From contig JACRPC010000021.1 of the NCBI GenBank assembly GCA_016214125.1, forward strand, positions 140,927 to 204,926: a stretch of DNA of 64,000 nucleotides. Reading direction: 5' to 3'. A model generated the notes under the pieces. That model made no database searches and was not told the origin of the DNA. It worked only from the letters and a program-made list of their open reading frames with translations. The stretch comes from Rhodospirillales bacterium (GTDB lineage: Bacteria; Pseudomonadota; Alphaproteobacteria; Rhodospirillales; WMHbin7). Made by a program: the position numbers and the translations under genes. Below, piece by piece: positions 8,988-18,113 of the stretch (positions within the stretch are counted from its first letter, which is position 1; the number at the start of each line of letters is the position of its first letter).

Positions 8988-9398
8988 ATGACCGCGACCG
9001 AACCGACGAAATTGCCGCACTGCGGCATGGCGTATTGCGATTTGGCGATCCGCACCATCGCCATGCCGGCCGACGCCAATCCCTTCGGTCACATTTTCGG
9101 CGGCTGGCTGATGTCGCAGATGGATTTGGCGGGGGGCACCACGGCCTCCTTCCGCGCCAAGGGGCGCTGCGCCACGGTGGCGGTCGAGGCGATGAAGTTC
9201 CACAAGCCGGTCTTCATCGGCGACGAGGTCACCTGCTACACCGAGATCGTCCGGGTGGGACGAACCTCGATCACGGTTCGCATCGAGGCCTGGGTTCGGC
9301 GCAAGGTGGGCGGCACGTCCGACCGGGTGACGGAAGGGCTGTTCAGCTTCGTTGCCGTCGACGATTCCGGTCAGCCGCGCCCGGTGCCCTCAGAGTAA
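8988..9398 (+). CDS. Acyl-CoA thioesterase (YciA-like hotdog fold)
   Basis: A 136-residue single-hotdog thioesterase hydrolysing acyl-CoA to free acid and CoA in the cytoplasm. The family signature is visible as ANPFGHIFGGWLMSQMDLAG (about 25-45), with the acidic residue on the central helix, and VEAMKFHKPVFIGDEV. The ATG at 8988 is chosen because GGAGAGGGGC directly precedes it; an in-frame ATG 39 bases upstream has none. It is divergent from parE, with 88 bases between, and its stop overlaps the ATP12 gene by nine bases tail to tail. Confidence 0.85.
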   Translation: MTATEPTKLPHCGMAYCDLAIRTIAMPADANPFGHIFGGWLMSQMDLAGGTTASFRAKGRCATVAVEAMKFHKPVFIGDEVTCYTEIVRVGRTSITVRIEAWVRRKVGGTSDRVTEGLFSFVAVDDSGQPRPVPSE

Positions 9399-10094
9399 AG
9401 CCAGGAACCGGGCGGCGGCTCGGATTTCCTCGGCCAGCGCCACCAGCCGCGTCGTCGCCTCGTCGTCCTCGCCCCATTGTTCGCGTTGGTAGGTTTCGTC
9501 GAGCTGGGCGGCGGCGATGGCCGCCTCGGCCTCGATCATTCCTTCGATCAGCGCCAGAGCCAGGATCAGCGAGCCCGAGGCGGCGGTGACGCTGGCAAGA
9601 GCCGCCATCCGATTGGGATCGAGCGCCTCCAGCCGCTTGGCCAAAGCCGAAAGCGAATCGGCCGGCTGGTCGATCGGCACGATTCCCGTGCTGACCCGAA
9701 GCGGCGCGTCGAGCACCAGCGCCGCCCAGTCAAGCACGGGCTGCCAGTGCGCGGTTTGGCGGTGCGCCAATTCGGCCGGTGCGTCGGCCCGGTAGCACAA
9801 GAGATCGGTCTCGGCAAAGCGGATCAGCGTGTCGCGGATCGCTTTGGTCTCGCCTTGCATCCGGTCCTGGGCGGTGAAGGCCAGTTGGGTGAGCGGCATG
9901 GTCTCGGGCCGGATGCGCTCGGCCTGCGCCTCCCATTCGGCGGCAATCGCCTGGGCCAGATTACGGCCGGCAATGCGAAAGGGCCGGCCGGTGGGCGTGC
10001 GCACCGGCTTGCCGTCGAGGAGAAGGGCGATGCCCCCCTTCTCCTCTTCGGTCGCCACCACCTTATAAAATCGGCGCCGAGGCTTGCCGCTCAC
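9390..10094 (-). CDS. ATP12 family F1-ATPase assembly chaperone
   Basis: A 234-residue chaperone for assembly of the F1 alpha subunit of ATP synthase, a family shared by Alphaproteobacteria and mitochondria. The N-terminal KPVRTPTGRPF and the following IAAEWEAQAERIRPETMPLTQLAF are hallmark segments; YREQWGEDDEA lies near the C-terminus. The GTG at 10094 overlaps the stop of the asmA-like gene in a GTGA junction, which argues for translational coupling and against any longer reading. It is the last gene of the leftward string that begins near 18298. Confidence 0.9.
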   Translation of the reverse strand: MSGKPRRRFYKVVATEEEKGGIALLLDGKPVRTPTGRPFRIAGRNLAQAIAAEWEAQAERIRPETMPLTQLAFTAQDRMQGETKAIRDTLIRFAETDLLCYRADAPAELAHRQTAHWQPVLDWAALVLDAPLRVSTGIVPIDQPADSLSALAKRLEALDPNRMAALASVTAASGSLILALALIEGMIEAEAAIAAAQLDETYQREQWGEDDEATTRLVALAEEIRAAARFLALL

Positions 10095-12418
10095 TTGCCG
10101 AAGATCTTGCCCAGGGTGCCGCCGATCGCCCCGCCGACACCGCCTTGCTCTTTCGCCGCCGGTGCCGGTGCCGTGCCTGACTTGGCGGCCGGTGCCGGTT
10201 GGGCGGTTTTCGCCGGCGCCTTGCCCAAGGCGGTCAGGCAAGGGGTTTTGTCGTCGGTCGCCTTGTCGAGCGCCGCCCCGGCCAGCAGCGAGACGCCGCC
10301 GGTGGCGATCGCCGAGCCCACCGAAAGCGCCTTCTTGGCCGCCTCGATCTCGTCGACGCCCACCTTGGGCTCGGCCAGGGTGCCGCGCACGCGCACCAGG
10401 CTGGCCAGATTGCCCATGCCGACCCCCAGCCCTTCCTTGACCGTCGGTTTGACGCCGACATCGAGATCCTCGGTCTTCAGGTTGACGGTGCCGTTGGCGA
10501 CCACGTTGAGCCGGGCGGTTTCCACCGCGATGCTCTTGTTGATGGTCGCTAGGCCGTCCTTGATCGGCACCTTGACGACGCCGCAGGAAATGGGCGTGTG
10601 GTCTTCCTTCTTCGCCATCGGATTGAGCGTGCCGATGAGCTGGGTCAGGATATCGCCGCCGCCCCAATTGATAACGGTGTTGTTGACGCGGCCCTCGCCC
10701 ATCTCGATCAGGGCGTCGCCGTTCAAGCCGGCCATCAGGGCGCGCACCGATCCGCCCTGGCCGCGCAACGACACCGCCAGATCGGTCTTGCCGCCCGAGA
10801 AGGTTTCGGCCTGACCCATCTCCTTCAAGAGCTGGCCGATCACCACGCCCTTGCCGTCGATCTGGGCGTTCAGGGCCGCGCTCTTGCCCGACGAGCCGTC
10901 AAGATTGATCTTGGCCGCGACATCGCCGCCGCCCAGCTTGGCCTGTACGGGCGAAAGATCGAGCTTGCCGCCGGCCAGCACGAGCTTCACCAGAACGCCG
11001 TCGATGCCGATCTTGTTGGGCAGCACCAGACGATCGATCTTGGCTTCAAGATCAGCCTCGGCCGCCTTCAAACCGTCAAGCGGCAAAGGATCGTCGGGAA
11101 AAACCTTGCCGTCGCCCTTTTTGGCCGGGCTGGCGGGCTGGGCCGGTGCCGCTGCCTTCTTGTCGGCGGCGGGCTGCGGCAACAGTTCGGAAAGATCGAC
11201 CATGGTCGAGGCAAGTTTGGCGCTTACCTTGGGCTTGTCGCCCAGCTTGGCCTGGGCCGAGCCGGTCAAATTCGTCTTGCCGGCGGCCAGCTTGAGATCG
11301 CTCACCGCATAGCCGCCCTCGATGTCGGCCACCTTGGCCGACAGGGTGGTGGGCGGAATCTTCGGCAGTTCGGCCTTGGCCAATTGCGCCAGGGCGGAAA
11401 GGTCCTTGGCCTCCAGCCCGATCTCGAGCGCGATGCCCTTTTGCTTCAAAGCATCCTTGATAGCGCCCTTGGCGGTGACGCGCACGGTCTCGGACTTGCC
11501 CAGGCTGGCGTCGAGATCGGAGACGCTGATCGCCTGGGCGGGCGAGCCCATCACCTTGAGCGCCACCCTCATCGGCCCCAAAGCGGGGATGGTCTGGTCG
11601 GCCAATTTGGCCAGATCGGCAACCTCGCCGGCCTCGACGGTGATCTTGAGATCGAGCCCGGCGCCTTCCATCGGCTTGGCGATGGTGCCGTCGACGCCCA
11701 CCGTGGCGCCGCCCGCCTTCAAGGCCAGCTTCACCGGATAGGGCTTGGACCCGGAAAGCAGCACCGACGGCGCGCCCACCTGACCGGCGAGCGCCAGAGC
11801 CTTCTTGTCGAAGACGGCGGCCAGATCGATGTCGAGCGGGCTGTCCATGTTCTTGCCCTTGATCGACAGATGGTCGAGCGCCAGGGTGGTGGTCTTTTTT
11901 GCCACCCCGTCCTTGTAGGTGAACAGCGCCTTCTCGATCCGCACCTCCTCGACGGCGATCGGCGGCAGGCCGCCCGAACCGCTCTTGGCGTCCTTCTTCT
12001 CGGGCTCCTTCTTTTCGTCTTTCTTGACGTCGAAGACGAAGTTGCCTTGGCCCTTGGCGTCGGTCTCGATCAGGATGTCGGGCTCGATCAGCACGATGCG
12101 CTTGACGTGAACGCCGCCCGACAAGAGCGCCAGCAGACCCACCTCGGCCTCGAAGCGCTTGAGCTTCACCATCTCCGGGCGCGAGCCCCAGGCGGCGTTG
12201 GCGAAACTCACGCCTTCCACCACCACGGCCGGCGAGAAGGAAATTTTGAGATCGAGATTCCCGGAAATCACCAGATCGCGCCCGGTGGCGGCCTTGGCCT
12301 GTTCGGCGATCATCGGCTTGTATTTGTTGAGATCGATCGATTTCAGCGCCACGACGCCGCCGATCACGACGAGGACGAGCACGCCGCCCGCGATGCCGGC
12401 GATTTTTCCGATCTTCAT
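10091..12418 (-). CDS. AsmA family protein
   Basis: A 775-residue inner-membrane-anchored periplasmic protein of the AsmA type, a group implicated in lipid transport and outer-membrane homeostasis. It has one N-terminal membrane segment (residues 7-25), then LNKYKPMIAEQAKAATGRDL, the typical AsmA start, repeated beta-rich segments, and the C-terminal AsmA_2-like region with GMGNLASLVRVRGTLAEPKVG. Two low-complexity Lys/Ala/Pro linkers are present, and the C-terminal tail is Ala/Pro-rich. CAGGGGG lies upstream of the ATG. It overlaps the ATP12 gene by four bases and follows the HAD gene by 15. Confidence 0.85.
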   Translation of the reverse strand: MKIGKIAGIAGGVLVLVVIGGVVALKSIDLNKYKPMIAEQAKAATGRDLVISGNLDLKISFSPAVVVEGVSFANAAWGSRPEMVKLKRFEAEVGLLALLSGGVHVKRIVLIEPDILIETDAKGQGNFVFDVKKDEKKEPEKKDAKSGSGGLPPIAVEEVRIEKALFTYKDGVAKKTTTLALDHLSIKGKNMDSPLDIDLAAVFDKKALALAGQVGAPSVLLSGSKPYPVKLALKAGGATVGVDGTIAKPMEGAGLDLKITVEAGEVADLAKLADQTIPALGPMRVALKVMGSPAQAISVSDLDASLGKSETVRVTAKGAIKDALKQKGIALEIGLEAKDLSALAQLAKAELPKIPPTTLSAKVADIEGGYAVSDLKLAAGKTNLTGSAQAKLGDKPKVSAKLASTMVDLSELLPQPAADKKAAAPAQPASPAKKGDGKVFPDDPLPLDGLKAAEADLEAKIDRLVLPNKIGIDGVLVKLVLAGGKLDLSPVQAKLGGGDVAAKINLDGSSGKSAALNAQIDGKGVVIGQLLKEMGQAETFSGGKTDLAVSLRGQGGSVRALMAGLNGDALIEMGEGRVNNTVINWGGGDILTQLIGTLNPMAKKEDHTPISCGVVKVPIKDGLATINKSIAVETARLNVVANGTVNLKTEDLDVGVKPTVKEGLGVGMGNLASLVRVRGTLAEPKVGVDEIEAAKKALSVGSAIATGGVSLLAGAALDKATDDKTPCLTALGKAPAKTAQPAPAAKSGTAPAPAAKEQGGVGGAIGGTLGKIFGK

Positions 12419-12433
12419 GAAGGCCCCCTGGAA

Positions 12434-13105
12434 TTAGAGAAGCGAGACGATGGGTGGAAGTTCGCGAAAGTGATCGATCACCAGATAAGCGCCCGTCTGA
12501 CGAAGTTCAACCACTTCGTGATAGCCCCAGCCGACGCCGATGCCGATGGCGCCGGCGCGCACCGCCATCTTCATGTCGTAGGTGGTGTCGCCGATCATCA
12601 CCGTGCGCTCGGGTCGCACCTTGGCCTCGCGGATGGCGCGCAGCAGCATGTCGGGATGGGGCTTGCCCGGCCCGGTATCGGCGGTCTGCAGGGTCATGAA
12701 ATGGTCGTTGAGGCCGTGGCGGTCGAGCACCGCATCGAGGCCGCGCCGTGATTTGCCGGTCGCAATGCCCAAGAGCACGTTCTGCTCGGCCAGCCGCTTC
12801 AGGGCTTCGAGGACGCCGGGAAAAAGCGGTTCCTCGTGCCGGGGCTGCTGGCGCCGGGCGACGAAGATTTCCTTGTACATCTCGGCCACGCGGCGGTGTT
12901 CCTCGGGGCGGGTGCCGGGCATGAGCTGGCCGATAGCCTCGGGGAGCGACAGACCGATCACCCGGCGGATCGCCTCGGGCTTGGGAATGGGCAGACCGAA
13001 ATGGCGCCAGGCCTCGGTCACCGCGGCGACGATGTTGTGCTGGCTGTCGATCAGCGTGCCGTCGACATCGAAGACGGCAAGCAGCGGACCCGGACCCGAA
13101 GCCAT
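12434..13105 (-). CDS. HAD-IA hydrolase (phosphoglycolate phosphatase-like)
   Basis: A 223-residue cytoplasmic phosphatase of the HAD superfamily. Motif I is FDVDGTLIDS (nucleophile Asp near residue 12), motif II is the GIATGKS threonine, the lysine is in GKPHPDML, and motif IV is MIGDTTYDMKMA. The cap is the small helical C1 type, as in Gph/PPase-like enzymes; a match to pseudouridine or nucleoside phosphatases cannot be excluded. The ATG at 13105 is chosen over longer readings because of GGGAGGGG just upstream; that site lies in a small hairpin. It is followed 15 bases later by the asmA-like gene. Confidence 0.85.
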   Translation of the reverse strand: MASGPGPLLAVFDVDGTLIDSQHNIVAAVTEAWRHFGLPIPKPEAIRRVIGLSLPEAIGQLMPGTRPEEHRRVAEMYKEIFVARRQQPRHEEPLFPGVLEALKRLAEQNVLLGIATGKSRRGLDAVLDRHGLNDHFMTLQTADTGPGKPHPDMLLRAIREAKVRPERTVMIGDTTYDMKMAVRAGAIGIGVGWGYHEVVELRQTGAYLVIDHFRELPPIVSLL

Positions 13106-13108
13106 GAC

Positions 13109-13125
13109 CCCTCCCAAGTGGAGGG
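13109..13125 (-). promoter_or_regulatory. Hairpin enclosing the ribosome site of the HAD gene
   Basis: CCCTCC (13109-13114) and GGAGGG (13120-13125) can pair over a 5-base loop. On the minus strand the leftward arm is the Shine-Dalgarno sequence of the HAD gene, so folding would hide it. It may limit translation, or simply mark the 3' end of the glycosyltransferase transcript. Confidence 0.3.
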
Positions 13126-13181
13126 TTATTCTAGAACGGCTCTGGAAAGAGTCCAATCCCAGGATTCGCCGCTTGCCGGAC

Positions 13182-14063
13182 CTACAGGGGTTCCCCTCGG
13201 GGGCCGCCGAACAATTTGGCGAAATCGCGCCAGGTGGCGATGTCGGCCCGCCAATAGCCAAGGAAGGGGATGGCGCCGGCAAAGTGCAGGAAATAGGAAT
13301 TGACGAAGGCCGATTGCACGCACAGATGGACCAGCGAATCCCAGCCGCGATCGTGTTCGTCGTGGCAAAGCAGGAAGGGATAGTGGGCGCACATTTCCTC
13401 GAACCAGAGGCGGTTGAAGCGCCGGTCGAGCGCGTGGAGCCAGCCCTCGGCCAGGATGGCGTGCGCCAGATGGGGCTGTTCGTACTGGTTCAGGGGATCG
13501 GGCTTGCCGAAGGTCTCCCGGTAAAGCCTTTGGAAGAGGTCGCGGTGATGGGCGGGCGCCAGCGCCAGCACGCCGGTGTTGACGAAATCGCCGGGGTCGC
13601 CCAGCCCATAGGCGGCGTAATAGTCGGACGCGTTGGGCGGCTTGGCGCCGGTGCGGAATTCCAGCGCCTCGACCATGTCGGGCACACCCGGCGCCAGCGA
13701 AAGGGCGCTGGCCAAGGGCCGCGAGGCGTCGCGGGCCACGGCGCCGATCTTGTCGGGGGCCGCGCCGCCAAGAAGATCGGGGGCCTTGTCGACATTGATG
13801 ACGATGTCGGCGTCAAGCCAGATCACCCGTTCATAACGCCCCGCCAGCTCGGGCTCCAGGATCAGCAGCTTCTGCCAGGCCGGCGAGCGCGCCTGGGCCG
13901 CAGCCGATCGGTCGAGCGGTTCGGTGATCGCCAGCAGGGCATGGCCGTGGCGGTCGGCATAGGCCTGCCAAGTCGGGCGGACGCGCTCGAAAACCGCATG
14001 ATGCTTCTCGCCCACCGCCAGGGTGACGAGCGCGGCCTTGCGTTCCGACGGTGAGGCGTTCAT
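13182..14063 (-). CDS. Nucleotide-sugar glycosyltransferase, GT-A fold (GT8-like)
   Basis: A 293-residue soluble protein. YERVIWLDADIVIN at 77-90 carries a DxD metal/nucleotide-sugar motif (Asp84, Asp86) in the position usual for GT-A glycosyltransferases of the GT8/GT34 type. FVNTGVLAL near 155 and the His-rich HLAHAILAEGW and LLCHDEHDRGWDSLVHL fit the acceptor side. There is no signal peptide. It starts six bases after the rluC-like stop and is followed by 76 non-coding bases before the HAD gene. Donor and acceptor are unknown. The gene looks like an insertion into an otherwise common rluC-HAD-ATP12 order. Confidence 0.65.
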   Translation of the reverse strand: MNASPSERKAALVTLAVGEKHHAVFERVRPTWQAYADRHGHALLAITEPLDRSAAAQARSPAWQKLLILEPELAGRYERVIWLDADIVINVDKAPDLLGGAAPDKIGAVARDASRPLASALSLAPGVPDMVEALEFRTGAKPPNASDYYAAYGLGDPGDFVNTGVLALAPAHHRDLFQRLYRETFGKPDPLNQYEQPHLAHAILAEGWLHALDRRFNRLWFEEMCAHYPFLLCHDEHDRGWDSLVHLCVQSAFVNSYFLHFAGAIPFLGYWRADIATWRDFAKLFGGPRGEPL

Positions 14064-14069
14064 CGCCGC

Positions 14070-15026
14070 TCACTCCTTCTCGGCCACGAACCCCAGCGCC
14101 TTGAAACTGTCCTTCATGGCCGCGGGCAAAGGCGCGACCAGGCGAAGCGGCCTGCCGCCCGGCTGGGGAATTTCAATCGCCCGGGCGTGCAGATGCAGAC
14201 CCTTGCCCAGCCCCTCGATGCCGGGAAAGGCCTTGGCGCCGCCATATTTGCCGTCGCCCAGGATCGGCGTGCCCAGAAGCGCACAATGGACGCGCAATTG
14301 GTGGGTGCGCCCGGTCAGCGGTTCGAGTTCCAGCCAGGCCACCTTGCGCCCGGCGCGATCGAGCACTCGAAAGGCGGTGATCGCCGTCTTGCCCGATTCC
14401 GGATCAAGCCCCATCTTTTCGCCCGCCGGGCTGGGCAATTTCGAAAGCGGCGCGTCGATCTCGCCCTCCAGCGGATGAGGCAGGCCGGCGACCAGCGCCC
14501 AATAGGTCTTCTTGACGCCCCGCCCTTTGAACAGCTCGGCCAATTCGGCGGCGGCCTTGGCCGAGCGGGCCAGCACCAGGACGCCCGAGGTTTCCTTGTC
14601 CAGCCGGTGCACCAGGCGCGGACGCTCGGGCGCGTCGAAACGCAGCGCGTCGAGGAAGCCGTCCAGATGCCGCGTCGTACCGCTGCCGCCCTGCACCGCC
14701 AGCCCGGCCGGCTTGTTGAGCGCGATCAGCCTTTCGTTCTTGAACAGCACCCGGGCTTGCAAATCGCCGGCCTCGCCCTCCGTGATCGGCTTGGCGGCTT
14801 GCATGGGCGGCGGCTGGGACAGATCGCCCAAGGGCGGCACTCGGATCACTTGGCCGGCCTCCAGGCGCTGACCGGCCTGGGCCCGCTTGCCCTCGACCTT
14901 GATCTTGCCGGTGCGCAGCAGCTTTTCCAGCCGCCCGTGGCCGAGCGCCGGAAAATGGCGCTTGAACCAGCGATCGAGCCGCAGCCCCGCCTCCTCGCCC
15001 ATCACCGAACGTTGTTCGACGCTCAT
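14070..15026 (-). CDS. rluC: RluC/RluD-type 23S rRNA pseudouridine synthase
   Basis: A 318-residue enzyme that isomerises specific uridines in 23S rRNA. An S4 RNA-binding domain covers residues 13-63, followed by the catalytic domain with HRLDKETSG (catalytic Asp143) and GRTHQLRVH. Length and domain order match RluC/RluD; which positions are modified cannot be told from sequence. The ATG at 15026 overlaps the crcB stop in an ATGA junction, so translation is probably coupled. Confidence 0.85.
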   Translation of the reverse strand: MSVEQRSVMGEEAGLRLDRWFKRHFPALGHGRLEKLLRTGKIKVEGKRAQAGQRLEAGQVIRVPPLGDLSQPPPMQAAKPITEGEAGDLQARVLFKNERLIALNKPAGLAVQGGSGTTRHLDGFLDALRFDAPERPRLVHRLDKETSGVLVLARSAKAAAELAELFKGRGVKKTYWALVAGLPHPLEGEIDAPLSKLPSPAGEKMGLDPESGKTAITAFRVLDRAGRKVAWLELEPLTGRTHQLRVHCALLGTPILGDGKYGGAKAFPGIEGLGKGLHLHARAIEIPQPGGRPLRLVAPLPAAMKDSFKALGFVAEKE

Positions 15027-15409
15027 GCCCAGACCCAGCGCAAGAGATGCATGACACCGAACAAGGCCGCCAGCGACAAGGCGACCGAGCCCAGAATGTA
15101 AAGCCCGGCGCTCGCCAACTGGCCGCGCTCGACCAGCACCGCCACCTCCATCGAAAAGGCGGAAAAGGTGGTGAAGCCGCCCAAGACGCCGATGGCGATG
15201 AACGCCCGCCATTCGGGGGAAAGGGTGAAGCGCAGCGCCGAACCCTCGATCACGCCGCCCATCACCGCCGAGCCGACCACATTCACCAACAGCGTGCCCC
15301 AGGGGAATTCGGCGCCCAGCCAGTGGCCGGCGCCGATCATCGTCAGATAGCGGGCCAGCGAACCCAAGGCTCCGCCCAGCGCCACCGCCATCAGCATGGT
15401 CCCATTCAC
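15023..15409 (-). CDS. crcB: Fluoride efflux channel CrcB (Fluc)
   Basis: A 128-residue inner-membrane protein of the CrcB/Fluc family, which exports fluoride as a dual-topology dimer. Four membrane segments are seen. GGALGSLARY near the N-terminus, GTLLVNVVGS and GFTTFSAFSMEV are the family signatures. The GTG at 15409 is supported by GGAGGAG five bases upstream and by a GTGA overlap with the rarA stop; a longer reading would start inside rarA without a ribosome site. Confidence 0.9.
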   Translation of the reverse strand: MNGTMLMAVALGGALGSLARYLTMIGAGHWLGAEFPWGTLLVNVVGSAVMGGVIEGSALRFTLSPEWRAFIAIGVLGGFTTFSAFSMEVAVLVERGQLASAGLYILGSVALSLAALFGVMHLLRWVWA

Positions 15410-16716
15410 GACGGCTCCTCCTTGTGGCCGGCCTGGCGCTCGCGCCTCAGCTTCTCCCAATACTCCAGCCGCTTCTTGATGTCGCGCTCGAATCCGCGCT
15501 CGCGCGGATGATAGAAGCTTTTCCGCGCCAGACCGTCGGGAAAATAGTTCTGGCCCGAGAAGGCCTCGGGCGCGTCATGGTCGTACTCATAGCCGTGGCC
15601 GTAGCCGATCTCCTTCATCAGGCGGGTGGGCGCGTTGAGGATATGGAGCGGCGGCATCAGCGAGCCGGTCTCCTTGGCGGCGCGCATCGCCGCCTTCTCG
15701 GCGACATAGGCGGCGTTCGATTTGGGGGCGGTGCCGAGATAGATGACGAGCTGAACCAGCGCCAATTCGCCCTCGGGGCTGCCCAGCCGCTCGTAGGTCT
15801 CCCAAGCGGCGATGGCTTGCAGCGCGGCGTTGGGATCGGCCAGCCCGACGTCCTCATAGGCGAAGCGGGTAAGGCGTCTGGCGATGAAGCGCGGGTCCTC
15901 GCCGCCCGCCAACATGCGCGCCAACCAGTAAAGGGCGGCGTCGGTGTCGGAACCGCGAAGCGATTTGTGCAGGGCGCTGATGAGGTTGTAATGGCCCTCC
16001 TGGGCCTTGTCGTAGAGCGGCAGGCGGCGCTGTACGGTCTCGGCCAGCTTGGCGGCGTCGAGCGTTTCGCCGGACGGCATGGCGAACAGCTCCTCGGCCA
16101 TGTTGAGCAGATAGCGCCCATCGCCGTCGGCCATCGCCTTGAGCGCGGCGCGGCCATCGGCATCGAGCGGCAGGGCGTAGCCCATCTCGGCCTCGGCGCG
16201 CGCCAGCAGATTTTCCAAGGCGGCGTCGTCCAGGCGCTTCAGCACCAGCACCTGGCAGCGCGACAGCAGGGCGGCGTTCAGTTCGAACGAAGGGTTCTCG
16301 GTGGTGGCGCCGACCAGAATCACCGTGCCGTCCTCGACATAGGGCAGGAAGCCGTCCTGCTGGGCGCGGTTGAAGCGGTGGATTTCGTCGATGAACAAAA
16401 GCGTGCCCTGGCCCATGCGCCGGCGGTTCTTGGCGTTCTCGAAAATCTTGCGCAGATCGGCGACGCCCGAGAACACCGCCGACAAGGGCTCGAAATGGAG
16501 CTTGGTGTGCTGGGCCATCAGGCGGGCGATCGTGGTCTTGCCGCAGCCGGGCGGTCCCCAAAGGATCAGCGAGGCCAGCCGTCCCGCCTTCAGCATGCGG
16601 CCCAACAGGCCGGCCTCGCCCAGCACATGGTCCTGGCCAACCACCTCACCCAGCGTTTCCGGCCGAAGGCGGTCGGCCAGCGGGCGGGGCGCCTGCGATT
16701 CGAACAGCGTGCTCAC
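15406..16716 (-). CDS. rarA: Replication-associated recombination ATPase RarA (MgsA)
   Basis: A 436-residue AAA+ ATPase acting at stalled replication forks. Walker A is GPPGCGKTT near residue 54, Walker B is LLFIDEIHRF, and sensor 1 is VGATTENPS. The C-terminal clamp-loader-like oligomerisation region includes GGEDPRFIARRL. The last part holds PERRGF-like basic residues before the stop. The GTG start at 16716 overlaps the degP stop in a GTGA junction; rarA itself overlaps crcB the same way. Confidence 0.92.
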   Translation of the reverse strand: MSTLFESQAPRPLADRLRPETLGEVVGQDHVLGEAGLLGRMLKAGRLASLILWGPPGCGKTTIARLMAQHTKLHFEPLSAVFSGVADLRKIFENAKNRRRMGQGTLLFIDEIHRFNRAQQDGFLPYVEDGTVILVGATTENPSFELNAALLSRCQVLVLKRLDDAALENLLARAEAEMGYALPLDADGRAALKAMADGDGRYLLNMAEELFAMPSGETLDAAKLAETVQRRLPLYDKAQEGHYNLISALHKSLRGSDTDAALYWLARMLAGGEDPRFIARRLTRFAYEDVGLADPNAALQAIAAWETYERLGSPEGELALVQLVIYLGTAPKSNAAYVAEKAAMRAAKETGSLMPPLHILNAPTRLMKEIGYGHGYEYDHDAPEAFSGQNYFPDGLARKSFYHPRERGFERDIKKRLEYWEKLRRERQAGHKEEPS

Positions 16717-18113
16717 CCGCCGCCGACCTGGATCGTCATCACTCGGCCTTCGCGCTTCACGGTGATGCGCAACCCGCCCGAAAGGCGCTCGATCGCCCGC
16801 GTGAGATCGGCGACGCTGGCCAGCGCGGTGTCGTTCACTTTGAGCACGATGTCGCCCGGTGCCAGTTGAACGCGGTGCGCCGGACTGCCGCGCTTGATGC
16901 GCAGGATGATGACCCCGGTTTCGCCGACATCGATGCCCATTTCCTCGATCAGGGCCGGGTTGATGTTGGCGACCAGACTGCCGGTGAAGGCGTTGCGCCC
17001 GCCGATCTCGGTCAGGTCGCGGGGCGGCGTATCGGGCGGCGCCGTCATCTTGGCGGTCAGCAGGGTTTCCTTGCCGCCCCGGCGCACGGTGAACTGGGCG
17101 TTCTCGTTGACCGGCAAGGTGGCGATGCGGAAGCGCAGCGCCTCGCTGTTCTCGACGGCGCGGCCGTTCACCGCCACCACCAGATCGCCCTTCTTGAAGC
17201 CGGCCTTCTCGGCCGGGCCGCCGGGATGGAGGTTGTTGACGAACACCCCCATCGGTTTGGTCAGGCCCAGCGACTGGGCGATCTCGGCGGTCACCGTCTG
17301 GCCGGCGGCGCCCAGCCAGGGGCGGATCGGCTTGCCGGTGGCCAGGATGCCGCCCACCACCGAGCGGCCCATGGCGGCCGGAATGGCGAAGCCGATTCCG
17401 ATCGAGCCGCCGTCCCTCGAATAGATGGCGGTGTTGATGCCCACCAGCTTGCCGTCCATGGTGATCAGCGCGCCGCCGGAATTGCCGGGATTGATGGCGG
17501 CGTCGGTCTGGATGAAGAATTGGAAATCGGTGATGCCGGCGGTGGTGCGGGCCAGGGCCGAAACGATGCCGCTGGTCACCGTCTGGCCGACGCCGAAGGG
17601 ATTGCCGATCGCCAGCACCAGATCGCCCACCTCAAGCGCGTCGGAATCGCCCCAATCGAGCGCCGGCAGTTTCTCGCCCTTGGTCTGGATGCGCAGCACC
17701 GCCAGATCGGTGCGCTCGTCCGAGCCCACAAGCTGAGCCTCGAATTCGCGCCGATCCGACAGCACCACGGTGATCTCGTCGGAATCCTTGATGACGTGAT
17801 GGTTGGTGACGATGACGCCTTCGGCGCCGACGATCACCCCCGAACCCAGCGAACGCTGGATGCGTTCCTGCGGCATGCCCATCCCGAACTGCTCGCCGAA
17901 GAAGCGCTGGAAGAAGGGATCGTTCATGAAGGGCGACACCATTTGGCGGGTCTGCACCACCTTTCGGGTGTAGATGTTGACCACGGCGGGCGCCGTCTGC
18001 TTGGCGAGCGGCGCGAAGGAAAAGCGGATCTGGTCGCGCGATTGCGGCACGCTTTGCGCCCAGGCCGGCAGGGCGGCGAGAGCGAGGAGGGCGAGGGCAA
18101 AAATTCTCATCAT
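16713..18113 (-). CDS. degP: Do/DegP-type periplasmic serine protease
   Basis: A 466-residue HtrA-family protease-chaperone of the periplasm. A signal peptide ends at PAWAQ (about residue 20). The catalytic triad is His106 (VTNHHVIKD), Asp136 (TDLAVLRI) and Ser212 (NPGNSGGAL). Two PDZ domains follow, roughly 240-340 and 370-466. The LA loop is short with FGEQFGMGMPQER. The first of two adjacent ATGs (18113) gives an ATGA overlap with the DUF1192 gene. It is the second gene of the leftward nine-gene string. Confidence 0.93.
   Translation of the reverse strand: MMRIFALALLALAALPAWAQSVPQSRDQIRFSFAPLAKQTAPAVVNIYTRKVVQTRQMVSPFMNDPFFQRFFGEQFGMGMPQERIQRSLGSGVIVGAEGVIVTNHHVIKDSDEITVVLSDRREFEAQLVGSDERTDLAVLRIQTKGEKLPALDWGDSDALEVGDLVLAIGNPFGVGQTVTSGIVSALARTTAGITDFQFFIQTDAAINPGNSGGALITMDGKLVGINTAIYSRDGGSIGIGFAIPAAMGRSVVGGILATGKPIRPWLGAAGQTVTAEIAQSLGLTKPMGVFVNNLHPGGPAEKAGFKKGDLVVAVNGRAVENSEALRFRIATLPVNENAQFTVRRGGKETLLTAKMTAPPDTPPRDLTEIGGRNAFTGSLVANINPALIEEMGIDVGETGVIILRIKRGSPAHRVQLAPGDIVLKVNDTALASVADLTRAIERLSGGLRITVKREGRVMTIQVGGG

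Noticed and set aside
9390..10667. Longer reading of the ATP12 gene
   Set aside because: The extra N-terminus overlaps the asmA-like coding sequence and is Arg/Gly-rich; the GTGA overlap at 10091-10094 gives a family-length protein.
10598..12751. 717-codon open frame on the plus strand over the asmA-like gene
   Set aside because: It is the complement of a well-formed AsmA gene in GC-rich sequence; composition is Gly/Arg/His-rich and no domain is seen.
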